From contig CAMPHJ010000012.1 in NCBI GenBank assembly GCA_946885845.1, forward strand, positions 6,975-70,974: 64,000 bases of DNA, in the 5' to 3' direction. The number at the start of each line of letters is the position of its first letter. Position 1 is the stretch's first letter. Below the pieces are notes generated by a model. It worked only from the letters and a program-made list of their open reading frames with translations. It was not told where the DNA came from and ran no database searches. The position numbers were made by a program, and so were the translations under genes. Shown here in pieces: positions 26,477 to 36,010 of the stretch. The stretch is from an uncultured Sphingobium sp. (GTDB taxonomy: Bacteria > Pseudomonadota > Alphaproteobacteria > Sphingomonadales > Sphingomonadaceae).

Positions 26477-27421
26477 ATGTCCCAGCCGGAACCGGCACAA
26501 GTTCCCATCCTGTCGATGGCGGACATGGCGAAGGCGGATTTCGCCCAAGCGCTGGGATGTTCCTTCCAGCGTTTTGGCTTCGCCATGATCAGTGACCATG
26601 GCATGAACGAAGCGGTTATCGACGAGTGCTGGGCATTGTCACGCCGCTTCTTCGATCTGCCAGTGGACGCGAAGCTGCGTTATGACGCCGCCGCCAACGG
26701 AGGACAGCGTGGGTACACGGCCTTTGGCAGGGAAATAGCAAAGGACGCGAACGAAAATGATCTCAAGGAATTCTGGCATATAGGGCGCGACCTTCCCATG
26801 GGGGACCCGCTTGCCAACGCCATGCAGCCCAATGTCTGGCCGGAAGAGATCGCGCATTTCCGCACCGCCTTCACGCGCCTTTATGCCGAATTCGAACAGG
26901 CGGGGGCCACATTATTGTCGGCCATCGCGCTTTATCTGGGGCTAGATGAACATTGGTTCGAACAGGCGACGGACAAGGGCAATTCGATCCTGCGGCTGCT
27001 GCATTATCCACCCGTGTCCCCCGCCGCGCCCGGCGTCAGGGCCGCCGCGCATGAGGATATCAACCTGATCACCCTGCTGCTGGGTGCGGAGGAAGGCGGG
27101 CTGGAACTGAAGGATCGCGACGGCAACTGGCTGCCCGTGGTGCCGCCGCGGGGCGCGCTGGCGATCAATGTAGGCGACATGCTGCAACGGCTGACCAACC
27201 ACCGCCTTCCATCGACCAGCCACCGGGTCGTCAATCCTGCATCTGAACGACGGGGGGTATCCCGCTATTCCATGCCGTTTTTCCTGCACCTGCGGCCCGA
27301 TTTCCTGATCGAGCCGCTGCCGCAATGCACCGACGAGGCGCATCCACAGCGGGACCCGCCGATAACGGCGCATGATTATCTGATGGAACGGTTGCGCGAC
27401 ATTGGCCTGGTCAAGGCCTAG
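26477..27421 (+). CDS. Isopenicillin N synthase-family 2OG-Fe(II) dioxygenase
   Basis: Non-haem iron oxygenase of 314 residues. It has the DIOX_N region (VPILSMADM...GFAMISDHG) and the catalytic domain with iron ligands His192, Asp194 and His249 and the 2-oxoglutarate/substrate residues Arg263-x-Ser265 (RYS). Start at 26477 is preferred because GGAG lies upstream; ATG 26450 is the alternative. Bacterial members act on varied small molecules, so the substrate is unknown; true penicillin biosynthesis is not implied. It is not in an operon. Confidence 0.9.
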   Translation: MSQPEPAQVPILSMADMAKADFAQALGCSFQRFGFAMISDHGMNEAVIDECWALSRRFFDLPVDAKLRYDAAANGGQRGYTAFGREIAKDANENDLKEFWHIGRDLPMGDPLANAMQPNVWPEEIAHFRTAFTRLYAEFEQAGATLLSAIALYLGLDEHWFEQATDKGNSILRLLHYPPVSPAAPGVRAAAHEDINLITLLLGAEEGGLELKDRDGNWLPVVPPRGALAINVGDMLQRLTNHRLPSTSHRVVNPASERRGVSRYSMPFFLHLRPDFLIEPLPQCTDEAHPQRDPPITAHDYLMERLRDIGLVKA

Positions 27422-27432
27422 ACGTCAGCGGA

Positions 27433-27816
27433 TCATCGCCGGGGACGGCCAAGGGTGATGCCGATTTCCTCACCCTTTTCGCTAAGCGCCAGCTTGATGA
27501 TCTTCACCTCTGCATGCAGCACCTTGTCGTCCTGCAGGAATATCGTGTCGATGATGTGGTCGGCGACCGCTTCGATCAGGGTGAAATGCTGGCCTTCGGG
27601 CAGTGCAGCCGTCGCCGCATGTTTCAGGTCCATGTAATTTTTCGAACGGGACAGTGGCGTATCAGGCGCATAATGATCCGCCATCTTCAGCCGCGCGCGA
27701 ATGGAAATCCGCAACGGTTGCGGCAGGTGCGTTTCTTCCGAATAGATGCCCGTCAGGACATTCACATCCAGATGATTGACTTCCAGCGTCAGAAAATCGT
27801 CAAATGCGCTGTTCAT
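27433..27816 (-). CDS. folB: Dihydroneopterin aldolase/FolB-family protein
   Basis: A 127-residue tunnelling-fold protein of the FolB family, which converts 7,8-dihydroneopterin in folate synthesis. Recognisable blocks are LEVNHLDVNVLTGIYSEE at the N-terminus, the LKHAATAALPEGQHFTLIE region and AEVKIIKLAL. The start at 27816 removes a non-homologous extension. The active-site Glu and Lys appear present in these blocks, but no folate neighbour (folP, folK) is nearby, so a related epimerase role is possible. It is divergent from a GNAT gene and converges on the oxygenase gene. Confidence 0.82.
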   Translation of the reverse strand: MNSAFDDFLTLEVNHLDVNVLTGIYSEETHLPQPLRISIRARLKMADHYAPDTPLSRSKNYMDLKHAATAALPEGQHFTLIEAVADHIIDTIFLQDDKVLHAEVKIIKLALSEKGEEIGITLGRPRR

Positions 27817-27906
27817 AATCTTCCTGCGGCAGGCAATCGCCAGTTTGCACTTTAAATTTCCGAAGCAGGCGTTAAGGCCGCCGCTCCCGGCGCGGTCCAT
27901 GCGCCA

Positions 27907-28446
27907 TTGACGGCGGATCGGCAAGACGTGTCTCGCATTGTGCCCTTGAACAACGTGCCGCCGCAGGACGTCGAACGACTGCTGGATGCGGCTTTTGGCC
28001 CGGACCGGCGGGGGCGCACAGCCTATCTGATCCGGGACGCCATGCCCTGGCTGACCGACCTTTCCGTCGCCACCTTGACCGATGAGGGAGAGCTTGCCGG
28101 GTCCCTGCAATGCTGGCCGGTCGCGCTGACCCATGATGACGGGACGCAGACCCCGCTGATCATGGTCGGTCCGGTGGCCGTCGCGCCCGATTACCAGGGG
28201 ACGGGAATTGGCCGCGCCATGATGGACGCGGTGGTCGCGGCTGCCCGCGCACGCATGACAGAGCCGCTGATGATGATTGGCGACCCGGAATATTATGGCC
28301 GCTTCTGGGGCTTTCGTGCTGACGGCACCGCTGGGTGGAATTGCCCCGGACCCTATGAGCCGCGCCGCCTGTTGGCGCTGGCGGTCAGTGGCGACCCCAT
28401 CACGGGTCAGGGCATGTTGGGCCCCCGGCGCACGCCCGTCGCCTGA
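27907..28446 (+). CDS. GNAT-family N-acetyltransferase (YhbS-like)
   Basis: Acetyl-CoA-dependent transferase of about 179 residues. The core has VGPVAVAPDYQGTGIGRAMM, where QGTGIG is the pyrophosphate loop, and the later GDPEYYGRFWGFRA segment typical of YhbS-type enzymes. The start is uncertain: TTG 27907, GTG 27928 and GTG 27940 are all possible, and none has a strong site upstream. It is followed by the DUF1285 gene after 43 nt. Substrate unknown. Confidence 0.86.
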   Translation: MTADRQDVSRIVPLNNVPPQDVERLLDAAFGPDRRGRTAYLIRDAMPWLTDLSVATLTDEGELAGSLQCWPVALTHDDGTQTPLIMVGPVAVAPDYQGTGIGRAMMDAVVAAARARMTEPLMMIGDPEYYGRFWGFRADGTAGWNCPGPYEPRRLLALAVSGDPITGQGMLGPRRTPVA

Positions 28447-28489
28447 TTTCCCTTTTGCCTTCGGGCGCGCGCGATCCTATCTCGACCCC

Positions 28490-29056
28490 ATGCCGATGGA
28501 TCCGCCACCAGACCTCTCCAGCCTTTCGCTGACCGACATCGCCCGCCTGCTCGCGGAAAAGCGCCTGCCGCCCGTCGAAAAATGGAACCCCGACCATTGC
28601 GGCGACAGCGAAATGCGCATCGCTCGCGACGGCACATGGTTTCATCAGGGATCGCCGATCGGCCGCGAAGCGATGGTGCGGCTATTTTCCACCATCCTGC
28701 GGCGGGAGGCGGACGGGTCGTTCGTGTTGGTGACGCCGGTGGAAAAACTGTCGATAGAGGTGGAGGACGCTCCTTTCATCGCCGTCGAGCTGAAAAGCGA
28801 AGGCGAAAGGCGCGAGCGGACGCTGGCGTTTCGCCTGAACACCGGCGACCTGGTTTCCGCTGGTCCCGATAACGCCATCCGCATTCGCGACATGCCTGAC
28901 GGCCCCCATCCCTATCTGCATGTTCGCGGCGGGTTGGAGGCGCTAGTGTCCCGCAGCGTCTATTATGAACTGATAAATCTTGCGCTGGATGAGGGCGCTG
29001 ATCCAGTCGGCCTTTGGAGCGGTGGAGCATTTTTCCCGCTGGACGGGTCGCAATGA
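28490..29056 (+). CDS. DUF1285-family protein
   Basis: A 188-residue protein of the DUF1285 family, structurally known as a two-domain fold of unknown role in proteobacteria. It shows the family-specific PVEKWNPDHCGDSEMRIARD, WFHQGSPIGREAMVRLFSTI and FVLVTPVEKLSIEVEDAPF blocks. The ATG at 28490 (or 28496) begins the conserved part; a longer upstream frame overlaps the GNAT gene. It overlaps the Nudix gene by 4 nt, and the pair with a CoA-type Nudix and CCA enzyme is a common alphaproteobacterial order. Confidence 0.92.
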   Translation: MPMDPPPDLSSLSLTDIARLLAEKRLPPVEKWNPDHCGDSEMRIARDGTWFHQGSPIGREAMVRLFSTILRREADGSFVLVTPVEKLSIEVEDAPFIAVELKSEGERRERTLAFRLNTGDLVSAGPDNAIRIRDMPDGPHPYLHVRGGLEALVSRSVYYELINLALDEGADPVGLWSGGAFFPLDGSQ

Positions 29057-29664
29057 TGCTGGCGGACCGCCTGCGTTCGGCCTTGGTGGAGGGGCATGCC
29101 CGCGACATCGGGATCAACCTGTCGGACACACGCGACCCGCGCATTCGCGAGGATATCCTGCTCGCCCCCGCAGCCGTGCTGGTCGCTGTCACCAATCGAT
29201 CCGAACCCGGACTGATCCTGACGGAAAGGTCGGCATCTTTACGCAAGCATGCCGGGCAGATCGCATTTCCCGGCGGACGGGTAGATGAGAGCGACGCGGA
29301 CGAAACGGCGGCGGCCCTGCGAGAGGCGGAAGAGGAAATCGGCCTGCCTCCGCACCTTGTCGACATCATCGGCACGTCCGATCGCTACCACACATTCACA
29401 GGGTTCGACATCGTCCCGGTGCTGGGCGTCGTGCCGCCGGACCTGACCCTGACCCCCCAGGCCGATGAGGTCGCCGACTGGTTCGAAATCCCTCTTTCTT
29501 ATGCGCTCGACCCGATGAACCGAATCAGGAAACAAATTGGTTCCCAAGGGGATGAACGTCATTATTACGAGATCATGTGGGAAGGACGGCGCATCTGGGG
29601 CATTACCGCAGCCATCCTCGCCAATCTTTCGCGGAGGCTGAACCATGCCCGCCTTGTTGCCTGA
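29053..29664 (+). CDS. CoA pyrophosphatase, Nudix family (NudL-like)
   Basis: Nudix hydrolase of 203 residues that probably cleaves coenzyme A to phosphopantetheine and 3',5'-ADP. It has the CoA-type Nudix box with FPGGRVDESDADETAAALRE followed by AEEEIGL, and the upstream LLTER/RKHAGQ pattern of the UPF0035 signature. The ATG overlaps the DUF1285 stop (ATGA). Its 3' end overlaps the CCA-adding gene by 20 nt. CoA as substrate is inferred from the family signature. Confidence 0.9.
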   Translation: MMLADRLRSALVEGHARDIGINLSDTRDPRIREDILLAPAAVLVAVTNRSEPGLILTERSASLRKHAGQIAFPGGRVDESDADETAAALREAEEEIGLPPHLVDIIGTSDRYHTFTGFDIVPVLGVVPPDLTLTPQADEVADWFEIPLSYALDPMNRIRKQIGSQGDERHYYEIMWEGRRIWGITAAILANLSRRLNHARLVA

Positions 29665-30856
29665 CGCTGAATGGCGCCATCGTCCGGGGCTGGACGACCT
29701 GCTCGCCGCGCTCGAAGCCAAGGCTGGGCATGCGCGCTTTGTTGGTGGCGCGGTGCGCGACGGATTGCTTGGGCTGCCTGTCAGCGATCTTGATATCGCG
29801 ACGACATTGGAGCCAGCCGACGTCGTCGACAGATTAAGGGCGGCAGGGATCAAGGTGGTTCCGACCGGCATAGACCATGGCACGGTGACCGCCGTTATCG
29901 CGGGTTGGCCGGTCGAGATCACGACCTTGCGCCGCGATGTCAGTACCGATGGCCGCCGCGCGACCATTGCCTACACGGACGACTGGCGTGAGGACGCTTC
30001 CCGCCGGGATTTCACCATCAACGCGCTCTATGCCGACCCATTCAGCGGCGAAATGACGGACTTTTTCGATGGGGTTGCCGATTTGCAGGCGCGCCGCGTC
30101 CGCTTTATCGGCGCGGCGGAAGAGCGGCTCGCCGAAGATCATCTGCGCATCCTGCGGTATTTCCGTTTTCTCGCCCGCTTTGGGCAGGGTGAGCCGGACC
30201 CGGATGCCTATGCCGCATGTCGCGCCGCCGCCAACAGCCTGATGGCGTTGTCCCGCGAAAGAATCGCGGACGAGCTGTTGAAGCTGTTGGCCGTCGACGC
30301 CCCCCTCACCTCCATCAAGCTTATGATCGATGGCGGCATATTGGCCGCAGTCCTGCCCGAAATCGACCAGGACGGGCTGGAGCGGTTGAAGGCCCTGATC
30401 CCACGTGAACTGGCAGCCGGGGTTGCAGCCTCCCCTCTCCGCAGGCTCGCCGCCCTTCTCCCGCCCGATCCCCGGACAGCGGAGAATGTGGGCGCGCGGC
30501 TGAAACTATCCAAAAAGGCGCGCAAACGGATCACACTGGCTCTTGAAGCGCCTGATCCGGGGTCAGCGCCGCGTGCGATCGGCTTTCGCATTGGAGTGGA
30601 AGGGGCGATTGACCAGATGCTGCTGGACCAGCGCCGCCCGGTCGACACCATCGGGGCGCTGAAGGACTGGACCCCGCCCCAGCTTCCAATCGGCGGCGGC
30701 GCGCTCATTTCATTGGGATTGTCACCGGGCCCCGACGTCGCCGCAGCCTTGGGCGAGGTCGAGCGCATATGGGTGGAGGAAGGCTTTCCCGATGCCAGCC
30801 GCGTGACCGAGATCGCTGATCAAATCGTTTCGAAGTTCCAGCGCGCGCGCCAGTAA
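29645..30856 (+). CDS. CCA tRNA nucleotidyltransferase / poly(A) polymerase family
   Basis: Class II nucleotidyltransferase of 403 residues that adds or repairs the tRNA 3' CCA end. The head domain has RFVGGAVRDGLLG with the metal-binding DLD (48-50), then the RRDF block (RRDFTINALY) and the AEDHLRILRYFRF motif, followed by an RNA-binding helical tail. The family includes poly(A) polymerases, which cannot be fully excluded. The last 37 bp overlap the convergent GGDEF/EAL gene. Confidence 0.93.
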   Translation: MPALLPDAEWRHRPGLDDLLAALEAKAGHARFVGGAVRDGLLGLPVSDLDIATTLEPADVVDRLRAAGIKVVPTGIDHGTVTAVIAGWPVEITTLRRDVSTDGRRATIAYTDDWREDASRRDFTINALYADPFSGEMTDFFDGVADLQARRVRFIGAAEERLAEDHLRILRYFRFLARFGQGEPDPDAYAACRAAANSLMALSRERIADELLKLLAVDAPLTSIKLMIDGGILAAVLPEIDQDGLERLKALIPRELAAGVAASPLRRLAALLPPDPRTAENVGARLKLSKKARKRITLALEAPDPGSAPRAIGFRIGVEGAIDQMLLDQRRPVDTIGALKDWTPPQLPIGGGALISLGLSPGPDVAAALGEVERIWVEEGFPDASRVTEIADQIVSKFQRARQ

Positions 30857-32571
30857 TCATAGGCTTCAGCCTCAGGCATCGGTCGCGCGAAATAATAGCC
30901 CTGGCCAAAGCCACAGCCCATGCCCTGTAGTGCATGGGCCAATTGCTGCGTTTCTATGCCTTCGGCAGTCACCTGCAAATGCAGGGAGTCGGCCAGCGAC
31001 AATATGGTCCGCACAATCGCAACCTTGTCCCTGTCGTCCAGCATGGACGACACAAAGCTACGGTCAATCTTCAATATGTCGATCGGCAGGCTGTGCAGGC
31101 TGGCAAGGTTGGAATAGCCGGTGCCGAAATCGTCCATGGCGATCAGCATTTTCAGGTCTTTGAGCGCAAACAGCAGCTTCCGTGCCTTTTCAGGGTCGGC
31201 GATGATCGCACTTTCGGTGATTTCCGCGGTCAGTCGCTCGCCCGCGACACCTGAATAGCGAAGCGCTTCCTCAAACATCGACGCAACGTCGTCGCGCGCC
31301 ATCTGAATTGGGGAAAGGTTGACGTTGACACCTACAGGCAGCGGCTGACCGAATTTGGCGTCCCAGCGGCTTAGCGCCTGGGTCGCTTCATAAGCGGCCC
31401 AGCGGCCCAGCTGGGTGATCAGGCCGCTTTCTTCCGCGACCGCGATGAACTCTACCGGCGATACCGTGCCCAGATCGGGGTCTTCCCAGCGGGCCAGTGC
31501 TTCGAAGCCGTTCACCTCGCCCGTGGGCAAATGAATGAGCGGCTGGAACGCCAGCGTGAGCTCTCCCTGGGCAAGCGCCGTGCGCAGGCGGCTCTCGATC
31601 GAAAAGCGCCGCTGCGCTTCCTTGAGCACGCCGTTGCGATAAATTTCCACCTTGCCGCTGCGCTTGGCGATCTTGACCGCCGCCTGGGCCTTGCGGACGA
31701 CATCGTCGGGATCATCGTCAAGGTTGACGGAGAGAGCGCAGCCGATGGCGCAGTCCACGCGGATTTGCAGATCGCTCAACCGGATCGGCGATCCGAGTGC
31801 GTCCTTGACCCTTTGAACAATATGAATGCAATCCGACAGGCCATTGTTAAGCCTGGCGAATATAGCAAAATCATTGCCACCTATGCGGGCCAGCACATCG
31901 CCTTGACGCAAGCTCGACTTAAGCCGCTTCGCCACGGTGATCAGCAGTTCATCGCCTGCCATCGGACCCAGCGATTCGTTGACGCGGCTAAACCGGCTGA
32001 GGTCGATGGCAATGATGCCGAACTGGGCATGTTCCGACCATTGCCCATTGGCCAGGCGGTCTTCAATCTCTTCGCCAAAACCAGCGCGGTTGGGCAAGGC
32101 AGTAAGGCCGTCGGACAGCAATTCGCGGCGCAGATTCTTTTCCGTGACCCTGTCGTTCGTGCGATCAAGCGCAGTGAACAGGATCAGGCGCCCTTCGTCA
32201 TCGGACCACGGCAATTGCCCGATGGTGCAGGAAAAATATTCCCAACCCAAAGCGCCATTGCGCCGCATCTCGAAAGCAGATGCCTTACGATCGGACGAAG
32301 CCATTTTTATCATGCGCCTCCGCCATTCTTCATGGTGCGGGGGCTTGGCGGACAGGTCCAGCGATTGAAGGAAGGTGCGGTAGAAACAATCGTTGACTGT
32401 AACCAGCGATAACTGGCCGTCCCGGAAATACATTATCGCGGCGGCCTGCGGTATCGCCGCCACCCATTGTTCCTTTTCCGCCATGTTAGGCAGGCGCACG
32501 CAAGTGAACCCTTCAAGAGGGTCGCCGATCGGGCTGTCGGATGGCCCAATACGCGCAGGAACGCTTTCCAT
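30820..32571 (-). CDS. PAS-GGDEF-EAL protein, probable c-di-GMP phosphodiesterase
   Basis: Soluble signalling protein of 583 residues. An N-terminal PAS-like domain (about 30-140) precedes a GGDEF domain with a degenerate active site (GGNDF, 231-235) and a full EAL domain (EAL at 357-359). The EAL catalytic set is complete: EITES, MDDFGTGYS, ILKIDRSF and TAEGIE. It should therefore degrade c-di-GMP, and the GGDEF part may only bind GTP. Start 32571 has AAGG upstream; ATG 32628 gives a 19-residue longer form. No membrane or HAMP segment, so it is not a LapD homologue. It lies 84 nt downstream of parC. Confidence 0.92.
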   Translation of the reverse strand: MESVPARIGPSDSPIGDPLEGFTCVRLPNMAEKEQWVAAIPQAAAIMYFRDGQLSLVTVNDCFYRTFLQSLDLSAKPPHHEEWRRRMIKMASSDRKASAFEMRRNGALGWEYFSCTIGQLPWSDDEGRLILFTALDRTNDRVTEKNLRRELLSDGLTALPNRAGFGEEIEDRLANGQWSEHAQFGIIAIDLSRFSRVNESLGPMAGDELLITVAKRLKSSLRQGDVLARIGGNDFAIFARLNNGLSDCIHIVQRVKDALGSPIRLSDLQIRVDCAIGCALSVNLDDDPDDVVRKAQAAVKIAKRSGKVEIYRNGVLKEAQRRFSIESRLRTALAQGELTLAFQPLIHLPTGEVNGFEALARWEDPDLGTVSPVEFIAVAEESGLITQLGRWAAYEATQALSRWDAKFGQPLPVGVNVNLSPIQMARDDVASMFEEALRYSGVAGERLTAEITESAIIADPEKARKLLFALKDLKMLIAMDDFGTGYSNLASLHSLPIDILKIDRSFVSSMLDDRDKVAIVRTILSLADSLHLQVTAEGIETQQLAHALQGMGCGFGQGYYFARPMPEAEAYDYWRARWNFETI

Positions 32572-32655
32572 GTCATGCCTTAGAGCGGCAAATGGTAAAT
32601 TTTCGGGAAATACTATCCTTGATTTCAATCAGATGTGTTCATTTTTTACATTCGA

Positions 32656-34944
32656 TCAAAATCGGTTATCGCGAGGGAAGCCGACAGGCGGCATCCGACC
32701 GGCGGCCCCGCGCGCGACGCGCCACGGGGTCATGTCGCTTTCCGTCCGGGTTCTGCCGCTGTCACCGCCCATCGCCCAGCTAAGGCCGTCCGCCATGCGG
32801 AACGCCACCGCATCGGACAATCCGCCGTCACGATAGCGCTGCATCTGCACCCCTTGCCCCCGTGCCATTCGCGGCATTTCAATTAATGGGAAGACCAGCA
32901 GTTTCCGATTCTCTCCGACTATGGCGATGCTGTCCGCGTCGGTGGCGATGGGTCGGACGACGGAAAGTCGAGCACCGGGCCTGACGTTGACTACCTGCTT
33001 GCCCTTGCGCGTTTCCGCGATGATATCGGCCATGGCGGCCACGAAACCGCGCCCGTCCGATGACGCCAGCAACAGTTCCCCATCCCTGCGCGCGGGCAAA
33101 AGCGCGACAATCTGCCCCTGATCGTCCATGTCGACGAGCGACCGAACGGGATCGCCAAAGCCGCGCCCGCCTGGCAGGCGATCAGCGCCCAGTGTGAAAA
33201 TACGCCCGGCTGATGTCGCCAACAGCAGCTTGTCCGTCGTCTGCGCGTGAAAAGCGATCATCGGACCATCGCCTTCCTTGAACTTCAGCGTGTCCGCCGA
33301 CGCCAGGTCGCGATGGCCGGTCAGCGCCCTTATCCAGCCGCGTTCGGAAAGGACGACGGTGATCGGCTCGCGTTCGATCATGGCCTCCAGCGGAATTTCG
33401 CGGGCTGGACCGGCCTCTTCCACCAAAGTCCGGCGCTTGCCCATGTCCGTTTCGGGCGAATAGCGTTTGCGCAGGTCAGCCAGGTCTTTTTTCAGCCGCG
33501 TCCGCTGCCGGGCGGGGCTGTCGACCAGCTTGTTGAGTTCGTCCCGCTCCTTCAACAGCTCGGCATGTTCGCGCCGCAGCTCCATCTCCTCCAGCTTGCG
33601 CAACGACCGCAGCCGCATGTTGAGGATAGCTTCCGCCTGCCGGTCGGTCAGCTCGAACTCCGCCATCATCACCGTCTTGGGCTCGTCCTCGGTGCGGATG
33701 ATTTCGATCACCCGGTCCAGGTTCAGATAAGCGATGATGTAGCCGTCGAGCAGATCGACCCGAGCCGCAATTTTGTCCAGCCGGTGGCGCGCGCGGCGCA
33801 CCATCACGTCGACCTGATGTTTCAGCCATTCGATCAGGACCGGCCTTAGCCCCAGGACACGCGGGGTGCGGGTGCCGTCCAGCACGTTCAGATTCAACGG
33901 AAAGCGGTTTTCCAGGTCGGTGAGGCGAAACAGGCTGTCCATCAGCACGTCGGGATCGACGGTCCGCGCGCGCGGTTCGATGACGATGCGGATCTCCGTG
34001 TCGCTTTCGTCCCGCACATCGGCCAGGATGGGCAGCTTCTTGTCATTGATCAGGACGGCGATCTGCTCGATCAGTTTGGATTTCTGCACCTGGAACGGGA
34101 TTTGCGTGACCACGGCCACCCAGGTGCCCCGCCCGCCATCTTCCTTGTGCCAACGCGCGCGCGTGCGGAACGACCCCCGCCCCGTCGCATAGGCTTCTGA
34201 AATGATGGATGCGTTATCGACCAGCACGCCACCGGTCGGAAAGTCGGGGCCGCGCACGATCTGCATCAATTCAGCATGTTCGGCATCGGGATTGTCGATC
34301 AACAAGCTGGCGGCGTCAATCAGTTCCGCGACATTGTGCGGCGGGATGCTGGTCGCCATGCCCACGGCAATGCCGCTGGCGCCATTGGCCAGCAGGTTCG
34401 GGAACAGGCCGGGGAAAACCTCCGGCTCTTCATCCTCACCATTATAGGTTGGGCGGAAATCGACCGTCCCTTCGTCCAGCCCCGCCATCAGGTCGGCGGC
34501 CGCCTGCGTCAGCCGCGCCTCGGTATAGCGCATCGCGGCGGCGTTATCGCCATCGATATTGCCGAAATTACCCTGCCCATCGACCAGCGGCGTGCGCAGC
34601 GAGAAATCCTGCGCCAGCCGCACCATGGCGTCATAGACCGATGAATCGCCGTGCGGATGGTATTTGCCGATCACGTCCCCCACGACGCGCGCGCATTTTT
34701 TGTAACTGGTGGTGTTTCGCGTCGGGTTGGCGACCAGCACGTCGGGCGACGCGCCGCTCGGCTCCATCCGCAACATCCGCATGGCCCACAGCAGGCGGCG
34801 ATGCACCGGCTTCAGGCCATCCCGCAGGTCCGGCAGCGACCGGGCGGTAATCGTCGAAAGGGCATAGACCAGATAACGTTCCGACAGCGCGTCGTCGAAA
34901 GGATGGTCCTTGATAGCGTCGAACGGGTCGCGGAAATCGGTCAT
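32656..34944 (-). CDS. parC: DNA topoisomerase IV subunit A
   Basis: DNA-cleaving subunit of topoisomerase IV, which decatenates daughter chromosomes. It has 762 residues, with the catalytic Tyr140 (AMRYTE) and a shorter C-terminal beta-propeller than GyrA; the GyrA-box QRRGGKG is not seen, which supports ParC. In the quinolone region the GDSSVYD motif keeps Ser101 and Asp105, the usual susceptible residues. The parE partner is 16 kb away on the other strand. Confidence 0.96.
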   Translation of the reverse strand: MTDFRDPFDAIKDHPFDDALSERYLVYALSTITARSLPDLRDGLKPVHRRLLWAMRMLRMEPSGASPDVLVANPTRNTTSYKKCARVVGDVIGKYHPHGDSSVYDAMVRLAQDFSLRTPLVDGQGNFGNIDGDNAAAMRYTEARLTQAAADLMAGLDEGTVDFRPTYNGEDEEPEVFPGLFPNLLANGASGIAVGMATSIPPHNVAELIDAASLLIDNPDAEHAELMQIVRGPDFPTGGVLVDNASIISEAYATGRGSFRTRARWHKEDGGRGTWVAVVTQIPFQVQKSKLIEQIAVLINDKKLPILADVRDESDTEIRIVIEPRARTVDPDVLMDSLFRLTDLENRFPLNLNVLDGTRTPRVLGLRPVLIEWLKHQVDVMVRRARHRLDKIAARVDLLDGYIIAYLNLDRVIEIIRTEDEPKTVMMAEFELTDRQAEAILNMRLRSLRKLEEMELRREHAELLKERDELNKLVDSPARQRTRLKKDLADLRKRYSPETDMGKRRTLVEEAGPAREIPLEAMIEREPITVVLSERGWIRALTGHRDLASADTLKFKEGDGPMIAFHAQTTDKLLLATSAGRIFTLGADRLPGGRGFGDPVRSLVDMDDQGQIVALLPARRDGELLLASSDGRGFVAAMADIIAETRKGKQVVNVRPGARLSVVRPIATDADSIAIVGENRKLLVFPLIEMPRMARGQGVQMQRYRDGGLSDAVAFRMADGLSWAMGGDSGRTRTESDMTPWRVARGAAGRMPPVGFPRDNRF

Positions 34945-35098
34945 CGCGTTCGGAATAGCAGCGCCGCCCGCGATGGCAAACGCCGATTTGTTCCGCTTCC
35001 GACCCAGCCGGGAAGCGCGAAGCCGATATGATTGAAAAAATCACTGCAAAGCGCAGTTCAGGGCTTGCACATTCGACGGCGCGCGCCACTTTGCGCGC

Positions 35099-35860
35099 GT
35101 GTCCGAATACAGCCCCTCCCCCGCCGATCTGCCTGCCCCCTCCATTGCCTTGCTGGTGGGAGCCGCATTGTTCCTCGACTTTGACGGGACGCTCGCACCC
35201 ATCGCGGATACGCCGGATGGGGTGGTGGTGGACCCCGACCTTCTTGCCCTGCTAGCGAATCTCCGCGAAATGCTGGGCGGTCGGGTCGCCATCGTCAGCG
35301 GTCGTTCGATTGAAACATTGCGCGACCTGGGTTTCGGTGACTTCCTCCTTGCCGGAACGCATGGCCTGGAATTTGCCGACCCGGGCGAGCAGGTCGAAGG
35401 CCCGCCGCGTCAGGAGGCCGTCGACGAAGCCGAGGCCGCCTTCCATGCCTTTGCAGACGAAAAACCCGGCCTGCTGGTGGAACGCAAATCGATCAGCGTC
35501 GGCCTTCATTTTCGCCGCGCGCCGCAATGGGGGCAGGAAGCCGGAGAGCTGGCTGAAGCGCTCGCGGCGCGACTGGGCCTTCATGTGCAACGGGGCAAGA
35601 TGCTTTACGAACTGCGTCCCGGCGGCGCGGACAAGGGCAGCGCCGTGCATGCGTTGATGGCGCGACATCCGATGGCTGGCGGCACGCCGCTGTTCATCGG
35701 CGACGATGTCACGGACGAAGAAGGGTTTGCCGCCGCCGTGGAACTGGGCGGCGCAGGCATATTGGTCGGCCCGCCGCGATCCACTTTCGCCTCATTCTCT
35801 TTGGAACAGGTTGCCGCTGTCAGGCATTATCTCGCCCAGGGGATCGCTGCGTCCGGCTGA
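35099..35860 (+). CDS. otsB: Trehalose-6-phosphate phosphatase
   Basis: HAD-family phosphatase that makes trehalose from trehalose 6-phosphate. The 253 residues contain the catalytic DFDGTLAPI, the IVSGRSIETLRDL segment, and the late GDDVTDEEGF motif for magnesium binding. The start is a GTG at 35099 without a strong site upstream; later starts would lose the first strand. It is followed by a GH15 gene and otsA on the same strand. The ATG at 35860 overlapping the otsB stop opens only a short frame. Confidence 0.93.
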   Translation: MSEYSPSPADLPAPSIALLVGAALFLDFDGTLAPIADTPDGVVVDPDLLALLANLREMLGGRVAIVSGRSIETLRDLGFGDFLLAGTHGLEFADPGEQVEGPPRQEAVDEAEAAFHAFADEKPGLLVERKSISVGLHFRRAPQWGQEAGELAEALAARLGLHVQRGKMLYELRPGGADKGSAVHALMARHPMAGGTPLFIGDDVTDEEGFAAAVELGGAGILVGPPRSTFASFSLEQVAAVRHYLAQGIAASG

Positions 35861-36010
35861 TGCACGACCCGGCGCCCCTGATATCGATTAACAGGGGGCA
35901 GAAAGATCAACAGCCATAGCACCAGCAATCCTGTCGGAGATCAGCGAACACTCGATCTCTGGCCCATCGGCAACTGTCAGGCATCGGCGCTGATCGATCG
36001 CGCCGGTCGG

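Noticed and set aside
26477..27421. Antibiotic (penicillin) biosynthesis gene
   Set aside because: The isopenicillin N synthase family name covers many oxygenases; no ACV synthetase or other beta-lactam gene is nearby.
30820..32571. Possible LapD homologue
   Set aside because: It lacks membrane segments, a HAMP domain and a periplasmic output domain, and its EAL site is catalytically complete, whereas LapD is degenerate and membrane-bound.
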